The notes: generated from the sequence alone by a model not told the origin. DNA of 40,381 nt from Candidatus Syntrophosphaera thermopropionivorans (GCF_004353895.1 NZ_SMOG01000014.1:1-40381); one strand, 5' to 3'; positions 1 through 8,427 are shown, counted from the stretch's first letter. Translations and numbers: made by a program.

Positions 1-4
1 TTTC

Positions 5-76
5 AAGTTCAGCTTCAAACTTAAAATATAAATTTCCTTATTTTAAGTTCAGCTTCAAACTTAAAATATAAATTTC
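5..76. repeat. Tandem direct repeat, two 32-bp copies with 40-bp period
   Basis: Two identical 32-bp copies lie at 5-36 and 45-76, beginning AAGTTCAGCTTC and ending AAATTTC, separated by a short T-rich spacer. The repeat may extend left of the window. It lies just upstream of the broken Fic-like gene. No open frame or known element is associated with it. It could be the edge of a longer array or a decayed element; with only two copies visible this cannot be decided. Confidence 0.85.
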
Positions 77-127
77 TTTTTTAGAGGTTAGTTTTAGAAT
101 ATAAGAAAAGAGTATGAAAATATAATA

Positions 128-355
128 ATGGGATTTGGAAGGCTATGTAAGTTAGCCCATAAATTACTTTTATTTTTATTTTCTAATCCTATTATTAGTG
201 TTAAAGAAGTAAAAAATGAATTTAATATAAGTTTTGCTACCGCTAATAGTTTAATACAGAAATTCTTAAATTTCGGTCTGTTGAAAGAAATTACAGGTTA
301 TTCCCGTAATAGACTTTTCATGCTCTGGAAATATATAGATTTATTTAGGGATTAG
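128..355 (+). pseudogene. Fic-family protein remnant (C-terminal winged-helix part)
   Basis: The 75-residue product matches, by recognition, the C-terminal helix-turn-helix tail of Fic/DOC adenylyltransferase-type proteins. The pattern is LFSNPIISVKEV, then FNISFATANSLIQKF, then GLLKEITGYSRNRLF, which corresponds to the usual 'ENPI-x-VKDVAE..., SFPTAN-LI-F, LGILKEITG-RRNR-F-Y' tail. Fic proteins of this type are about 350-380 residues with an HPFxxGNGR catalytic motif. That motif and everything N-terminal is absent here: the frame is closed by a stop at 95-97 and repeats occupy the upstream DNA. I read it as a decayed 3' fragment rather than a functional gene, although a short stand-alone winged-helix protein is possible. 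No good ribosome binding site precedes the ATG. Confidence 0.6.
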
Positions 356-841
356 GACCGTCTTATTAATCAAATCTAAGAAGAAAACTGATATATGATT
401 ATAATTATGTAGGGTCATTCATACTTTTTTTATAAATAATTTGTGATAGAATAATATTCATATAATTCAAGTTTTGAGAATCAAAGAAGGATGATATTAA
501 TAAGATTTGGAGTAGAGGTAACAAGATGCTAAAGTACAAATTTAGAGGTAGATATCCTGTCTCTTAATTCTGAGCTTATGTCCAGATTATGTCTAAAAGT
601 GGACATAAATTATTTATCAGGTGAGTATTATCTATTCATTTTGGGATGATATGGAATAAAATATGGATATAGAGATACAATTTCTATGGCAAATTAATAA
701 AGATAGAAATTCTTATGTGGGCATTATATATATAGCAGATGTTCAATATAATGGCTAATCACTGAAATCATATTTTCCAAGAAGAAGAGAATAATTTAAG
801 TAGATTAGATTTTCTATTAAAATTGTCTATATATAAAAAAA
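356..841. other. Intergenic stretch, no gene seen
   Basis: About 490 bases of AT-rich DNA between the Fic remnant and the tRNA-Asn gene. I see no convincing coding frame. The only structured feature is the palindrome-capped 11-bp repeat at 576-608, listed separately. With the neighbouring 40-bp repeat and pseudogene it looks like a region of former mobile or accessory DNA. Confidence 0.6.
576..608. repeat. Palindrome-capped 11-bp repeat, short copy
   Basis: Two 11-bp units (TTATGTCCAGA at 576-586, TTATGTCTAAA at 587-597) are followed by an inverted half-unit GGACATAA at 601-608. TTATGTCC at 576-583 is the exact reverse complement of that end. The same architecture, with five units, is at 16572-16637, so this is a recurring intergenic element. 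Confidence 0.75.
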
Positions 842-916
842 TGGCTCCGGAAGAGGGATTCGAACCCCCAACCAAGTGGTTAACAGCCACCTGCTCTACC
901 GTTGAGCTATTCCGGA
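842..916 (-). tRNA. tRNA-Asn (GTT), CCA encoded
   Basis: Read on the minus strand, the acceptor arm TCCGGAA pairs with TTCCGGA, followed by discriminator G and an encoded CCA (842-844). The D arm contains AGCTCAACGGTAGAGC, the anticodon loop is CTGTTAA with anticodon GTT, and the T arm contains GGTTCGAATCC. The tRNA body is 72 nt (845-916). It stands alone downstream of the TPR gene, with its own TTGACA-type -35 sequence. Confidence 0.97.
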
Positions 917-930
917 ACACATCTAGAGAA

Positions 931-959
931 CAAAATTGGATAGTTCTTATATTTGTCAA
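931..959 (-). promoter_or_regulatory. Candidate promoter of tRNA-Asn
   Basis: On the minus strand a perfect TTGACA (959-954) lies 43 nt upstream of the mature tRNA 5' end. A T-rich hexamer at 17-bp spacing (936-931, ATTTTG) would be the -10 but is a poor match to TATAAT. The position fits a short tRNA leader. The -35 is clear; the -10 assignment is uncertain. Confidence 0.45.
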
Positions 960-1067
960 TAGAATAATGCTATTTTTCGGAGAATAGAGATAAAAAAGTA
1001 AAGATTATTATTGCGGATAGTAGGAGGAAGGTTAATTTTAAGTGCTATTGATAGAGGATATGATTGA

Positions 1068-2795
1068 TTATTTGGGTATTTGTTTCAGAGCTTTTTCAGC
1101 TAATTCTTCAGATTCAGGGTCGTTATCTATAGTAAGGCATTTTTGCAGCCAGGTTTGAGCATCTTTATAGTTCTTTAAAGCCAGATGAATTGCTCCAAGA
1201 TGCCAGGCAATTTCGGCGGGCATATTTTCCATTTTTTGAGGGATAGACATAAGATGTAAAGATTCAGGGTAATTTCCATTTAGATAATAATACCAGGCAA
1301 GACTATCCAGAAAAAAGGGATTTTCTGGTTCATAAGTGAGAGCTTTACGAATCAAAGATGCAGCTTGTTCTGCGTTTTCTCCATTAATAAGCATAGAATA
1401 GCCAAGGTCATTATAGAAAGAGGGATAGTCAGGCCAATTAGTTATGGCTTCTACCAGGAAGTTTCGTTCTTCAGTAAGATTCTTTTTTAGGTGACAATAG
1501 GAGATGATAAATTCATAATCTTCAGGACAAAGGGTATGATTTTCCCGAAGCCATAGAGCGAGTATATATTTACTATCTAAAACCAAAGGTTCGGAATTTT
1601 CTACCTCTGAAGAAGCAATTACTTGCAGATAACGAGCTGGAGGTTCATCTGGTAAGCGCTCTTTAATTTCAGAAATGAAATGCTCATAATCTTTAGCAGC
1701 AGGAAGTTTGACTTCTGGGTCTATTTTTTGGTTCACTGCACAGCTATAATAAATAAAAATGGCATCAAAGTATTTAAGTTCAGTTAATTTATCCACAATG
1801 GGCGATAAGGACATATCATTGGAGGTATAGATAGCATAAGCTAACAAGAGAGAATACAAAGATTGTTTTTCTTCCTCTGGTGCATAAGAAGATTCAACTG
1901 CTGCTTCAATTTCAGGAAATAAATCCCAGCGATGTTGAGTTAGAGCAGAAAGAGCAAGTTCTGAAATGAGTTCTAAGTCTGAAGTTTTAAGAAAATAATC
2001 TGCTAAATCAGGTAAAAGTGGATTAGGTTGATCAGACCATTGAGCAGAGGCAAAATAGAGCATATAATCTTTATCTTCAGGATAATTTAGAGAAGAAAGA
2101 TACTGATGAGCAAGTTCAAGATCAAGTTTACGAACAATATATTCTGCCAGAAAGGAGTTTGCTTGATCTCCTTTATCCAGTTCATAATAGCGTAGTATAG
2201 ACTGTTTTTCCATTTCGGGATTGAAAAACGACCAGAGTCTAATCAATAGAGGATAATAAGTAGGATTGTTTCCAGCCAGTTCTTGTGCTTTAGTAAGATA
2301 TTCAGGTGAAACTTTTTTATGGTATTGCAGTTCAAAAAGAAAACTCTGAAGGTAAGCACGCGGAGAAGGATACCTGTTCTGCAATTCATCAATAATTTTT
2401 ATGAGTTCTGCTTCATTCTGGTTATGATTATAAAAGTCATAAGCAGCATAGAGTAAATCTTCATCTAAAAGAGTTTCTTTGGTGTAGTCATAAATTAGTT
2501 TCTGGAGTTTTTTTGCTGATATGCCTTTATTTTGATAGAGTGCGAAAGCATTTAATAGTAGTTGTTTTTTGATAGCAGGTGCATCGGGATCATATTTTAG
2601 GGATTTCTTATAGAATTTATCAGCATCAGTATAATTCCCATTAAAATAGTAATAGGTAGCAAGCGTGTAAGATTGAAGAGCACGATAATCCTCAATTGGT
2701 GCAGGAGAAGTTTTATAAATAGACTTGCTGGCACCAGAAGATAGTGCCAGCAAGAAGATACATAAAAGTAGTATATATTTAGAAGAGGGCTTCAT
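1068..2795 (-). CDS. Secreted/periplasmic TPR-repeat protein
   Basis: A 575-residue protein with an N-terminal signal peptide (charged MKPSSK, then a hydrophobic stretch to about residue 20, ending SSGAS). There is no lipobox, because its early Cys lies inside the hydrophobic core. TPR-like helix pairs are visible near residues 39-72 (ATYYYFNGNYTDADKFYKKS) and in three consecutive units from about 455 to the end, with typical small-residue/Tyr patterns such as GNYPESL and LKNYKDAQTWL. The middle is helical and TPR-like but degenerate. TPR arrays are protein-binding scaffolds, and exported ones often serve envelope assembly. It is the last gene of the long minus-strand operon, and its start overlaps the end of the DUF4837 lipoprotein gene. 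No specific partner can be named. Confidence 0.8.
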   Translation of the reverse strand: MKPSSKYILLLCIFLLALSSGASKSIYKTSPAPIEDYRALQSYTLATYYYFNGNYTDADKFYKKSLKYDPDAPAIKKQLLLNAFALYQNKGISAKKLQKLIYDYTKETLLDEDLLYAAYDFYNHNQNEAELIKIIDELQNRYPSPRAYLQSFLFELQYHKKVSPEYLTKAQELAGNNPTYYPLLIRLWSFFNPEMEKQSILRYYELDKGDQANSFLAEYIVRKLDLELAHQYLSSLNYPEDKDYMLYFASAQWSDQPNPLLPDLADYFLKTSDLELISELALSALTQHRWDLFPEIEAAVESSYAPEEEKQSLYSLLLAYAIYTSNDMSLSPIVDKLTELKYFDAIFIYYSCAVNQKIDPEVKLPAAKDYEHFISEIKERLPDEPPARYLQVIASSEVENSEPLVLDSKYILALWLRENHTLCPEDYEFIISYCHLKKNLTEERNFLVEAITNWPDYPSFYNDLGYSMLINGENAEQAASLIRKALTYEPENPFFLDSLAWYYYLNGNYPESLHLMSIPQKMENMPAEIAWHLGAIHLALKNYKDAQTWLQKCLTIDNDPESEELAEKALKQIPK

Positions 2796-3886
2796 TTAAT
2801 AGTGATAGATTGAGAAACCATTTCCAGTTCCAGAAGATAGGGAAGTTTATAGGTAATATTTGGGGCATAGATGATATTATCAACCAGGTAGGCAGTTTTT
2901 GTTTTTGCATCCCAAAAAGCAAAACTCTGGAAAGCTCCACCAACTCCTCCGGATAGTTTCTTATTAATCCAGTGTCCATACATCTTTAAGCCATCATATT
3001 CTGCTATCTTAACTTTTTCTGTAGTGTATTTTTTATCGTAGATTTCATCGCCATCCAGGTATTTTTTACCTAACATCTGACGGGTGCGATAAATCCAATC
3101 TTCGGAGATTTGGTTTTCAGGCATAGATTCATAATAAACGGATACATATTTATCTGGTTGTTTGGAGTCTTGTTTAGCGGGCTGATAAATAAAAGAGAGG
3201 AAATGACCTGGTTTATCCTCTTTAAAAACCATATAAAGGACTGGTATCTTAATGGTGAAGGGCCAATCATCAAAATAATTATCAGCGATTACTTCATTGA
3301 AATAAACCTGGTAAGCCAAACGTTGCTTGTATCGTTCCAGGAAATAGTTAAAGACCTGTTCCTTTCGCTCTATAGTCAGATTTTTTAAAGTGGGTGCATC
3401 TTTTGCGAGCAAATAGATTATAAGCTGGTCTCGCACATAGAAGTTATTTACTACAAACATTTCTGCACCATTTTTACGCACCAGATTGATATAATCAGGA
3501 GCGAGAGTTGAAGTTATATAAGTAGATACCCTATCTTTACCATCTAAGGTTCCGCAATAGATGAGATTCTTGTAGTTAGTAAAGTCATTTATGGTTGAAC
3601 CGTCTTTAAATTCAATAGTAAAATAAGGTTCTTCAATAATAATTGGTATGGTCCGAGTAAGAGAAGTCTGTAAGGTGTTTTCTACATTTTTACGATTATT
3701 ATCTTCCGCAAAGATATAGATAATATTATCATCTCCAAAGGCAATAGGCTTGGAAGGGTCAATCAAATTTTGGTATTTAGTATAGAAATTTTTCTGAGGT
3801 TCTTGCGATTTTTCCTGTTTTTTACAACCAAACAGAGAAAATAACAGCAGGATTAGAATAAGTATAATATAAAAATATTTCTTCAT
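2792..3886 (-). CDS. DUF4837-type lipoprotein
   Basis: A 364-residue predicted lipoprotein with a long hydrophobic leader and lipobox LFGC, mature Cys at residue 21. The body resembles the DUF4837 family known from Bacteroidota and relatives: an early IIYIFAED strand near residue 56, a central DWPFTIKIPVLY segment near 205-220, and a C-terminal GGAFQSFAFWD...AYLVDNIIYAPN block near 317-345. The family has no established function. The ATG at 3886 is preceded by a strong AAGGAG and overlaps the pgsA stop by 3 bases, so the genes are translationally coupled. Family assignment is by recognised pattern only. Confidence 0.65.
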   Translation of the reverse strand: MKKYFYIILILILLLFSLFGCKKQEKSQEPQKNFYTKYQNLIDPSKPIAFGDDNIIYIFAEDNNRKNVENTLQTSLTRTIPIIIEEPYFTIEFKDGSTINDFTNYKNLIYCGTLDGKDRVSTYITSTLAPDYINLVRKNGAEMFVVNNFYVRDQLIIYLLAKDAPTLKNLTIERKEQVFNYFLERYKQRLAYQVYFNEVIADNYFDDWPFTIKIPVLYMVFKEDKPGHFLSFIYQPAKQDSKQPDKYVSVYYESMPENQISEDWIYRTRQMLGKKYLDGDEIYDKKYTTEKVKIAEYDGLKMYGHWINKKLSGGVGGAFQSFAFWDAKTKTAYLVDNIIYAPNITYKLPYLLELEMVSQSITIK

Positions 3887-4458
3887 TGTTCATCTCCTTT
3901 TAAAGAAGTCTTCTGTATGGTTTGTAGATAATTTAATCCACTATAAACGGTAAGCAAAGCAACTATTGCAAACCAGATATTAGCAACAAGTCGGATGATA
4001 GATGTGGATGCAATATCAGGAAACCAAGCCCACAAAAAAAGAGCAAGGATAATCCCTATCATTTGAAGAGCAGTTTTCCATTTACCCAGTTTATCTGCAG
4101 GCATTACAATACCTTGTTTTTTTCTAACTTCACGCAGAATAGTTATACCTATTTCCCGGATAGCAATTATGATAAAAATGAGGACAAATAATTTAAAGGG
4201 TGGTAAAAAGGTTAAAGCGGCAAGAGCAGATAGGACTATAAGTTTATCTGCCAGTGGGTCAGCAATTTTACCGAAATCGGATATTACCTTCCATTTCCGT
4301 GCCAGATAGCCATCCAGAAAATCTGTAATTGAAGCGATAATAAAGACAATTAAAGCCCAGATGATATGATTTTCACTTTGACAGAAGAAGGTTAGTATAA
4401 GGAAAACTGGAACTAATGCTAACCTTATACAGGTCAGGATATTGGGGATTTTATTCAT
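3883..4458 (-). CDS. pgsA: CDP-diacylglycerol-glycerol-3-phosphate 3-phosphatidyltransferase
   Basis: An integral membrane enzyme that makes phosphatidylglycerophosphate from CDP-diacylglycerol and glycerol-3-phosphate, the committed step to phosphatidylglycerol. The CDP-alcohol phosphotransferase signature D-x2-D-G-x2-A-R-x8-G-x3-D-x3-D is intact (DFLDGYLARK, then GKIADPLAD, residues 46-70 from this start). Several hydrophobic helices follow, and the length of about 191 residues is usual. I chose the ATG at 4458 (MNKIPNILTCIRL, the typical family N terminus). A TTG at 4473 would add five residues but increase the overlap with the upstream gene. Phosphatidylglycerol made here is also the diacylglyceryl donor for Lgt (31001-31819). 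Confidence 0.93.
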   Translation of the reverse strand: MNKIPNILTCIRLALVPVFLILTFFCQSENHIIWALIVFIIASITDFLDGYLARKWKVISDFGKIADPLADKLIVLSALAALTFLPPFKLFVLIFIIIAIREIGITILREVRKKQGIVMPADKLGKWKTALQMIGIILALFLWAWFPDIASTSIIRLVANIWFAIVALLTVYSGLNYLQTIQKTSLKGDEQ

Positions 4459-5299
4459 TAATCTTTGGTTCAACTGGAACAGCTACTGTTATCTTGGAAC
4501 TTTCCTTTCCAGGAGAGGATAGATTGTTTACCAGAATAGCAGTTATTATGGCAGCAACTAAAGTTATCAATTGCACGAGGAAAAAGCTCCAGTTAATCAA
4601 AGGTGAGAGCTTGTTTAAGGCAAGTAAGATATAGTATAAGGCAATGTTTATCAAAATAGGTAAAGTTAAAAGAAGAGCATTATGCAACCGATTGATTTCA
4701 CTTGCCCGCACTTTTTCTAAAAGAGTTTGAGATTTACCCTGACGATGCATTGCTTCTTGAAGGTATAGATAAAGCCTGGCAAAGACAATCATTAAAAAGA
4801 CAGTAATGGCAATGAAGAAGGTGGTTTGACTCCAGCGAGAATTCAAGAAATCTAATTCCTTTTTAGCTGAACTCCAGGCTGGATTTTGGTCATCTATATC
4901 TCTGGAAGGGACATTATTATCGTGAAGAAACTGTAATACCATATCTCGAGCTGAAAAGGAAGAAAGCATAGGTTTGAAGGTTATGGTTAAAATATTGGGG
5001 AAATGATATTCAGTTAAAGTATTAGGTTCAATTCCCAGTTCTGGAAAGTTAGAGAGCATTTCTTGAGCTGCTTGCAATCCAGATTCTAAGAATAACGAAT
5101 CTATTTCCGGGATGGTTTCCAGGAGTTCTCTGGCTAATTGCTCCAGGTGGTTCAAGTCATCCATATAAACAAAAATGGGCAATTCAGAAAGTTGATTAAG
5201 GCGAAATTCTCTACTTTCTAAATATTGATAGTGAACATAGCTCCATCCTGTTAAGACAAGAGTTATCAGTATAAGGATAAAGAAAAAGCTCCGGTTCAT
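4451..5299 (-). CDS. FtsX-like four-helix membrane protein
   Basis: A 282-residue protein with predicted membrane segments at about 5-22, 158-180, 206-228 and 235-258. A roughly 130-residue extracytoplasmic domain separates the first two. This topology, one helix, an outer domain with a strand such as LPIFVYMDD, then three clustered helices, is that of FtsX, the membrane partner of the FtsE ATPase. FtsEX signals septal or periplasmic peptidoglycan hydrolases, and an M23 peptidase with a coiled coil is encoded in the same operon (9069-10010). However, no ftsE is adjacent and sequence conservation to FtsX is not obvious to me. It could be a diverged FtsX or an unrelated membrane protein. It overlaps pgsA downstream and the methyltransferase gene upstream. 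Confidence 0.45.
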   Translation of the reverse strand: MNRSFFFILILITLVLTGWSYVHYQYLESREFRLNQLSELPIFVYMDDLNHLEQLARELLETIPEIDSLFLESGLQAAQEMLSNFPELGIEPNTLTEYHFPNILTITFKPMLSSFSARDMVLQFLHDNNVPSRDIDDQNPAWSSAKKELDFLNSRWSQTTFFIAITVFLMIVFARLYLYLQEAMHRQGKSQTLLEKVRASEINRLHNALLLTLPILINIALYYILLALNKLSPLINWSFFLVQLITLVAAIITAILVNNLSSPGKESSKITVAVPVEPKINE

Positions 5300-5901
5300 T
5301 TTTTAGTTCCTTTATAACGGATATGGCAAATAAAATGTTTATCAATGCCAGGACATGGAATAAGGTCAAATATGTCAAGTGAAGTCTTGTAAATCAGAGT
5401 TTGCAGTTCAGGAATCCTAAAATCTGGATAGAGCAGTAAAGCATTGCCTTCAGAAGTAAGATTTCTTTCCAGAAAAGATAAAATTTCTGGCATAGAACAC
5501 ATAAGTTCAAAGCGACTGATATTTTTTGCTGGATGGGGGCTAATTTTTCCAGTTCCCAGAGGTTGCCAGGGTGGATTAGAAATAATTAAAGAATAGGGGG
5601 TTTCCGTAGTAAAAGTGCAAAGATTGGCAAGCTGGAACTTGATATTCAAGGAACAAAGTTCAGCATTATGAGTTGCCAGCTCTATCATATGAGGCAGAAT
5701 ATCCAGACCTTCTATTTTCCAGGATGGTCTTTCCATTGCCAGAGATATAGCAATGATTCCACAACCTGTTCCTAAATCCAGAACATATTGAGAAGGATAT
5801 TCAGGGAAAAGCTTTAAGGCAATATTCTTAAGACAAATAGGTGCACTGGTAATAGCATGAGCATCTTTGTCTTGATAAATAAGGGTTCCTTTATCATCCA
5901 A
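5296..5901 (-). CDS. TrmN6-like SAM-dependent N6-adenine methyltransferase
   Basis: A 201-residue Rossmann-fold methyltransferase. Motif I is LDLGTGCGIIAISLA (about residues 42-56), an acidic end of strand 2 is GLDI, and the catalytic motif for exocyclic amine methylation is NPPW (about residue 109). It is followed by HPAKNISRFEL, comparable to the ARHE region of TrmN6/YfiC, which methylates A37 of tRNA-Val. The N terminus LIYQDKDAHAITSAPICL also matches the family's 'IYQ-K-GYRF--D-VLLA' start. The best start is TTG at 5901, since no ATG is usable without losing this region. It lies 20 bp downstream of the nadA stop. The exact substrate (tRNA, or a protein as in PrmC/HemK) is inferred. Confidence 0.65.
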   Translation of the reverse strand: MDDKGTLIYQDKDAHAITSAPICLKNIALKLFPEYPSQYVLDLGTGCGIIAISLAMERPSWKIEGLDILPHMIELATHNAELCSLNIKFQLANLCTFTTETPYSLIISNPPWQPLGTGKISPHPAKNISRFELMCSMPEILSFLERNLTSEGNALLLYPDFRIPELQTLIYKTSLDIFDLIPCPGIDKHFICHIRYKGTKK

Positions 5902-5921
5902 GATAACAGGGGTGCAATTAT

Positions 5922-6824
5922 TCAGTGGGATAGCTCCAGCATTTTATTCAATGCAGACAAAGCCTTTTCGGAAATTTCAGGAGGAACCTCTACAATGGTT
6001 TCTTCTTTTTCCAGAGCGTTTAATAGATTTTTTAGATTGGTTTTTCTCATATTATTACAAAAAGCTCTGGTGTTAAGCGAAATAAGCTTTTTTTGTGGAT
6101 AGAGATGTTGCATATAATCCGTGAAAGATGAATCAGTGGCAATGATTAATCTATCGTGCTCTTTAACATATCGTTCCATACCGCTGGTAGAAAGCACTTC
6201 ATCTGCAACTTCTATGATATCTTCATCACATTCAGGATGTGCTATCATCTTATAATCTGGATACAGGTTTTTCAAATGTTCATAAGCTCTACGAGTGAAA
6301 CCCCATTGATGAACGGGACAATAACCGTCCCAGACAATAACCTTTCTCCCGCTTTTTTTGGCTACCCAGCTTCCGAGGTTTTTATCGGGAACAAAAAGAA
6401 TGGTCTCATCTTCGGGAAAGGAATTGATAATCTGAACTGCATTAGCGGAAGTGCAACAAACATCACTTTCTGCCTTCACTGCTGCGCTTGAATTTATATA
6501 GCAGACTACTTTAGCTTCAGGATGATGAGCTTTGAATTCTCGGAGTTGTTCCACATTAATCATATCAGCTAAAGGACATCCAGCATCTTCTACCGGAAGA
6601 ATGACCTTTGCTTCTGGATTAAGAATAGCGGCAGTTTCTGCCATAAAACGAACGCCACAAAATACAATTAACGGAGCCTGACTCTTTTTAGCCTGGATGG
6701 AAAGTTGTAATGAATCACCCCGAAAATCAGCCAAATCCTGAATTGGCACGATTTGGTAGTTATGAGCTAAGATAACGGCATTTTTTTCATTTTTAAGTTT
6801 TATTATTTTTTCTTCTATATTCAT
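5922..6824 (-). CDS. nadA: Quinolinate synthase
   Basis: Condenses iminoaspartate with dihydroxyacetone phosphate to quinolinate in de novo NAD synthesis, using a [4Fe-4S] cluster. The 300-residue length is that of the short NadA form. The three expected cluster ligands are visible: Cys83 in AGCPLADM, Cys169 in GYCPVH and Cys256 in AFCNNMR. Substrate-site segments include AHNYQ near residue 20, RFMAETA near 59 and HPECDEDI near 196. nadB and nadC are not in the window. It follows dut by 14 bp in the minus-strand operon. Confidence 0.96.
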   Translation of the reverse strand: MNIEEKIIKLKNEKNAVILAHNYQIVPIQDLADFRGDSLQLSIQAKKSQAPLIVFCGVRFMAETAAILNPEAKVILPVEDAGCPLADMINVEQLREFKAHHPEAKVVCYINSSAAVKAESDVCCTSANAVQIINSFPEDETILFVPDKNLGSWVAKKSGRKVIVWDGYCPVHQWGFTRRAYEHLKNLYPDYKMIAHPECDEDIIEVADEVLSTSGMERYVKEHDRLIIATDSSFTDYMQHLYPQKKLISLNTRAFCNNMRKTNLKNLLNALEKEETIVEVPPEISEKALSALNKMLELSH

Positions 6825-6838
6825 ATAACAGCCCTTTA

Positions 6839-7273
6839 TTAATACCCTGTATGACCGAATCCTCCATCTGCCCTCATACTATCATTTAATTGTTCACTCT
6901 CTTCAAAGCAAACCTCTATTACTGGACAGATTACTAATTGAGCTATACGCATTAAAGGATTAATGGTGATAGCTTCCGACGATAAATTGATTACAATAAC
7001 TTTGATTTCTCCACGATAATCAGCATCTATTGTGCCAGGACTATTAATTATGCCTAATCCATAATTCAAAGCTAAACCGCTGCGAGGTCTTATTTGACCT
7101 TCATAACCTGGAGGTATTTCCAGAGCTAAACCTGTTGGTATGGCTGCTCTGGCACCTGGTGCTAAAATTAAAGGTTCAGAAAGAGCAGCACTTAAATCCC
7201 AACCTGAGCAAGAACTACTCATTTTTTTAGGTGGAGCAGCCTCCGAATTGAGGAGTTTATAACGGATATTCAT
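6839..7273 (-). CDS. dut: Deoxyuridine 5'-triphosphate nucleotidohydrolase (dUTPase)
   Basis: Hydrolyses dUTP to dUMP and pyrophosphate, keeping uracil out of DNA and feeding dTMP synthesis. At 144 residues it is the usual trimeric dUTPase. The conserved motifs are in order: SGWDLSAA (motif I), PRSGLA (II), GTIDADYRGEI (III), RIAQLVI (IV) and GGFGHTGY (V). The ATG overlaps the ispA stop by 3 bases, indicating coupling. Confidence 0.97.
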   Translation of the reverse strand: MNIRYKLLNSEAAPPKKMSSSCSGWDLSAALSEPLILAPGARAAIPTGLALEIPPGYEGQIRPRSGLALNYGLGIINSPGTIDADYRGEIKVIVINLSSEAITINPLMRIAQLVICPVIEVCFEESEQLNDSMRADGGFGHTGY

Positions 7274-8160
7274 GATTTGCGAGTTAGCATATATTCGGCT
7301 AATGCGTCTAAAAGTTCAGCTTTTTCACCAAGAGGGGCAATACTTTCCCGGGCTTCTTTAATTAATTCCTGCAATTTACTTTTTGAAGCAGCTATGCCAA
7401 AAACAGAAGGATAGGTTGCCTTACCCTCAATCTTATCTTTACCTACACTTTTGCCTAATTCATCAGGTGTTCCTTCAATATCCAGCAAATCATCAGCAAT
7501 CTGGAATGCCAAACCCATTTTTCCACCATAATCTTCCAGAGCCTTAAGCTCAGAATCTGGTGCACCTCCAGCTATAGCTCCAAAACGAACAGAAAGCTGA
7601 ATAAGCTTGGCTGTCTTGTTATTATGGATATAGTTTATAGTCTTTTGATCCACTTTCTTTCCTTCCGACTCAATATCTATCATCTGACCACCAATCAAAC
7701 CATTCACTCCAGCGACTTCTGCCAGTTCACGCACAAAGTTGACTTTATATTCCGATTTAATTTCAGATAGAGTGATTAAATCAAAAGAGCTAACCAGAAG
7801 AGCATCTCCTGCCAGAAGTGCCTGTCCTTCACCAAAGAGAATATGACAAGATTTTTTGCCTCTGCGATAGTCATCATTATCAATATCGGGAAGGTCATCA
7901 TGGATTAAAGAATAAGTATGCAACATCTCAATAGCAGCAGCTACAGGAACAATTTTGTCCACTTCTTTTCTATAGATTTCATAAGTGCTCATAGTTAGAT
8001 ATGGACGAATTCTTTTCCCACCAGCAAATATAGAATATCGCATAGCTTTATGGATGGTTTTAGGATATTCATCTTTACGAGGAAGATAACGGTCTAAGAT
8101 GATATTGACCAGTTCCTGCTTTTCTTTCATATCTTTTTTTAATCGCACTTTTTTATCCAT
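7270..8160 (-). CDS. ispA: Farnesyl/geranylgeranyl diphosphate synthase (polyprenyl synthetase)
   Basis: A trans-isoprenyl diphosphate synthase of 296 residues that builds C15-C20 prenyl diphosphates from IPP and DMAPP. It has the first Asp-rich motif DDLPDIDND (residues 88-96), the GGKRIRP substrate-binding segment near 47-53 and the second motif DDLLD (223-227). The DDxxxxD form of the first motif is typical of bacterial FPP synthases. It lies immediately downstream of xseB, overlapping by 8 bp, as in many bacteria (xseB-ispA). Product length cannot be read with certainty. Confidence 0.92.
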   Translation of the reverse strand: MDKKVRLKKDMKEKQELVNIILDRYLPRKDEYPKTIHKAMRYSIFAGGKRIRPYLTMSTYEIYRKEVDKIVPVAAAIEMLHTYSLIHDDLPDIDNDDYRRGKKSCHILFGEGQALLAGDALLVSSFDLITLSEIKSEYKVNFVRELAEVAGVNGLIGGQMIDIESEGKKVDQKTINYIHNNKTAKLIQLSVRFGAIAGGAPDSELKALEDYGGKMGLAFQIADDLLDIEGTPDELGKSVGKDKIEGKATYPSVFGIAASKSKLQELIKEARESIAPLGEKAELLDALAEYMLTRKS

Positions 8161-8392
8161 TATTATCTCCTTCAGATTCTGACTGATTGAAAGTTGCTGA
8201 AAGTTGATTAATTTTAAGTTCTGCTTGTTCCAGAGTTTGTTTACATCTGGTCAATAGAGATATTCCCTCTTCGTAAAGTTTTATCATTTCTTCCAGATTT
8301 AACTGTCCGCTTTTCATCTTATTTATTATTTCTTCAACTTTTTGCAGGTCTTCTTCCAGTGAGAATTCATCTTTTACCTGAGCTGCTTGCAT
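8153..8392 (-). CDS. xseB: Exodeoxyribonuclease VII small subunit
   Basis: A 79-residue helical protein with the family core: FSLEEDLQKVEEIINKMKSG, then LNLEEMIKLYEEG, then a second helix of about 25 residues. Several XseB copies wrap the large XseA subunit to form exonuclease VII, which degrades single-stranded DNA. xseA is not in this window, although the two genes are often adjacent. Overlap with ispA (ATG inside the xseB end) supports co-translation. Confidence 0.93.
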   Translation of the reverse strand: MQAAQVKDEFSLEEDLQKVEEIINKMKSGQLNLEEMIKLYEEGISLLTRCKQTLEQAELKINQLSATFNQSESEGDNNG

Positions 8393-8427
8393 CTATTTTC
8401 TCCTCTTCTTGTTGACTAATAATCTAA

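Noticed and set aside
5-76. Possible CRISPR repeats
   Set aside because: Only two copies, a spacer of about 8 bp, and no cas genes in the window.
768-959. Open frame of 63 codons on the minus strand
   Set aside because: It runs through the tRNA-Asn gene, which fully explains the sequence.
3110-3388. 92-codon plus-strand frame inside the DUF4837 gene
   Set aside because: Antisense to a gene with a clear lipobox, ribosome binding site and operon context.
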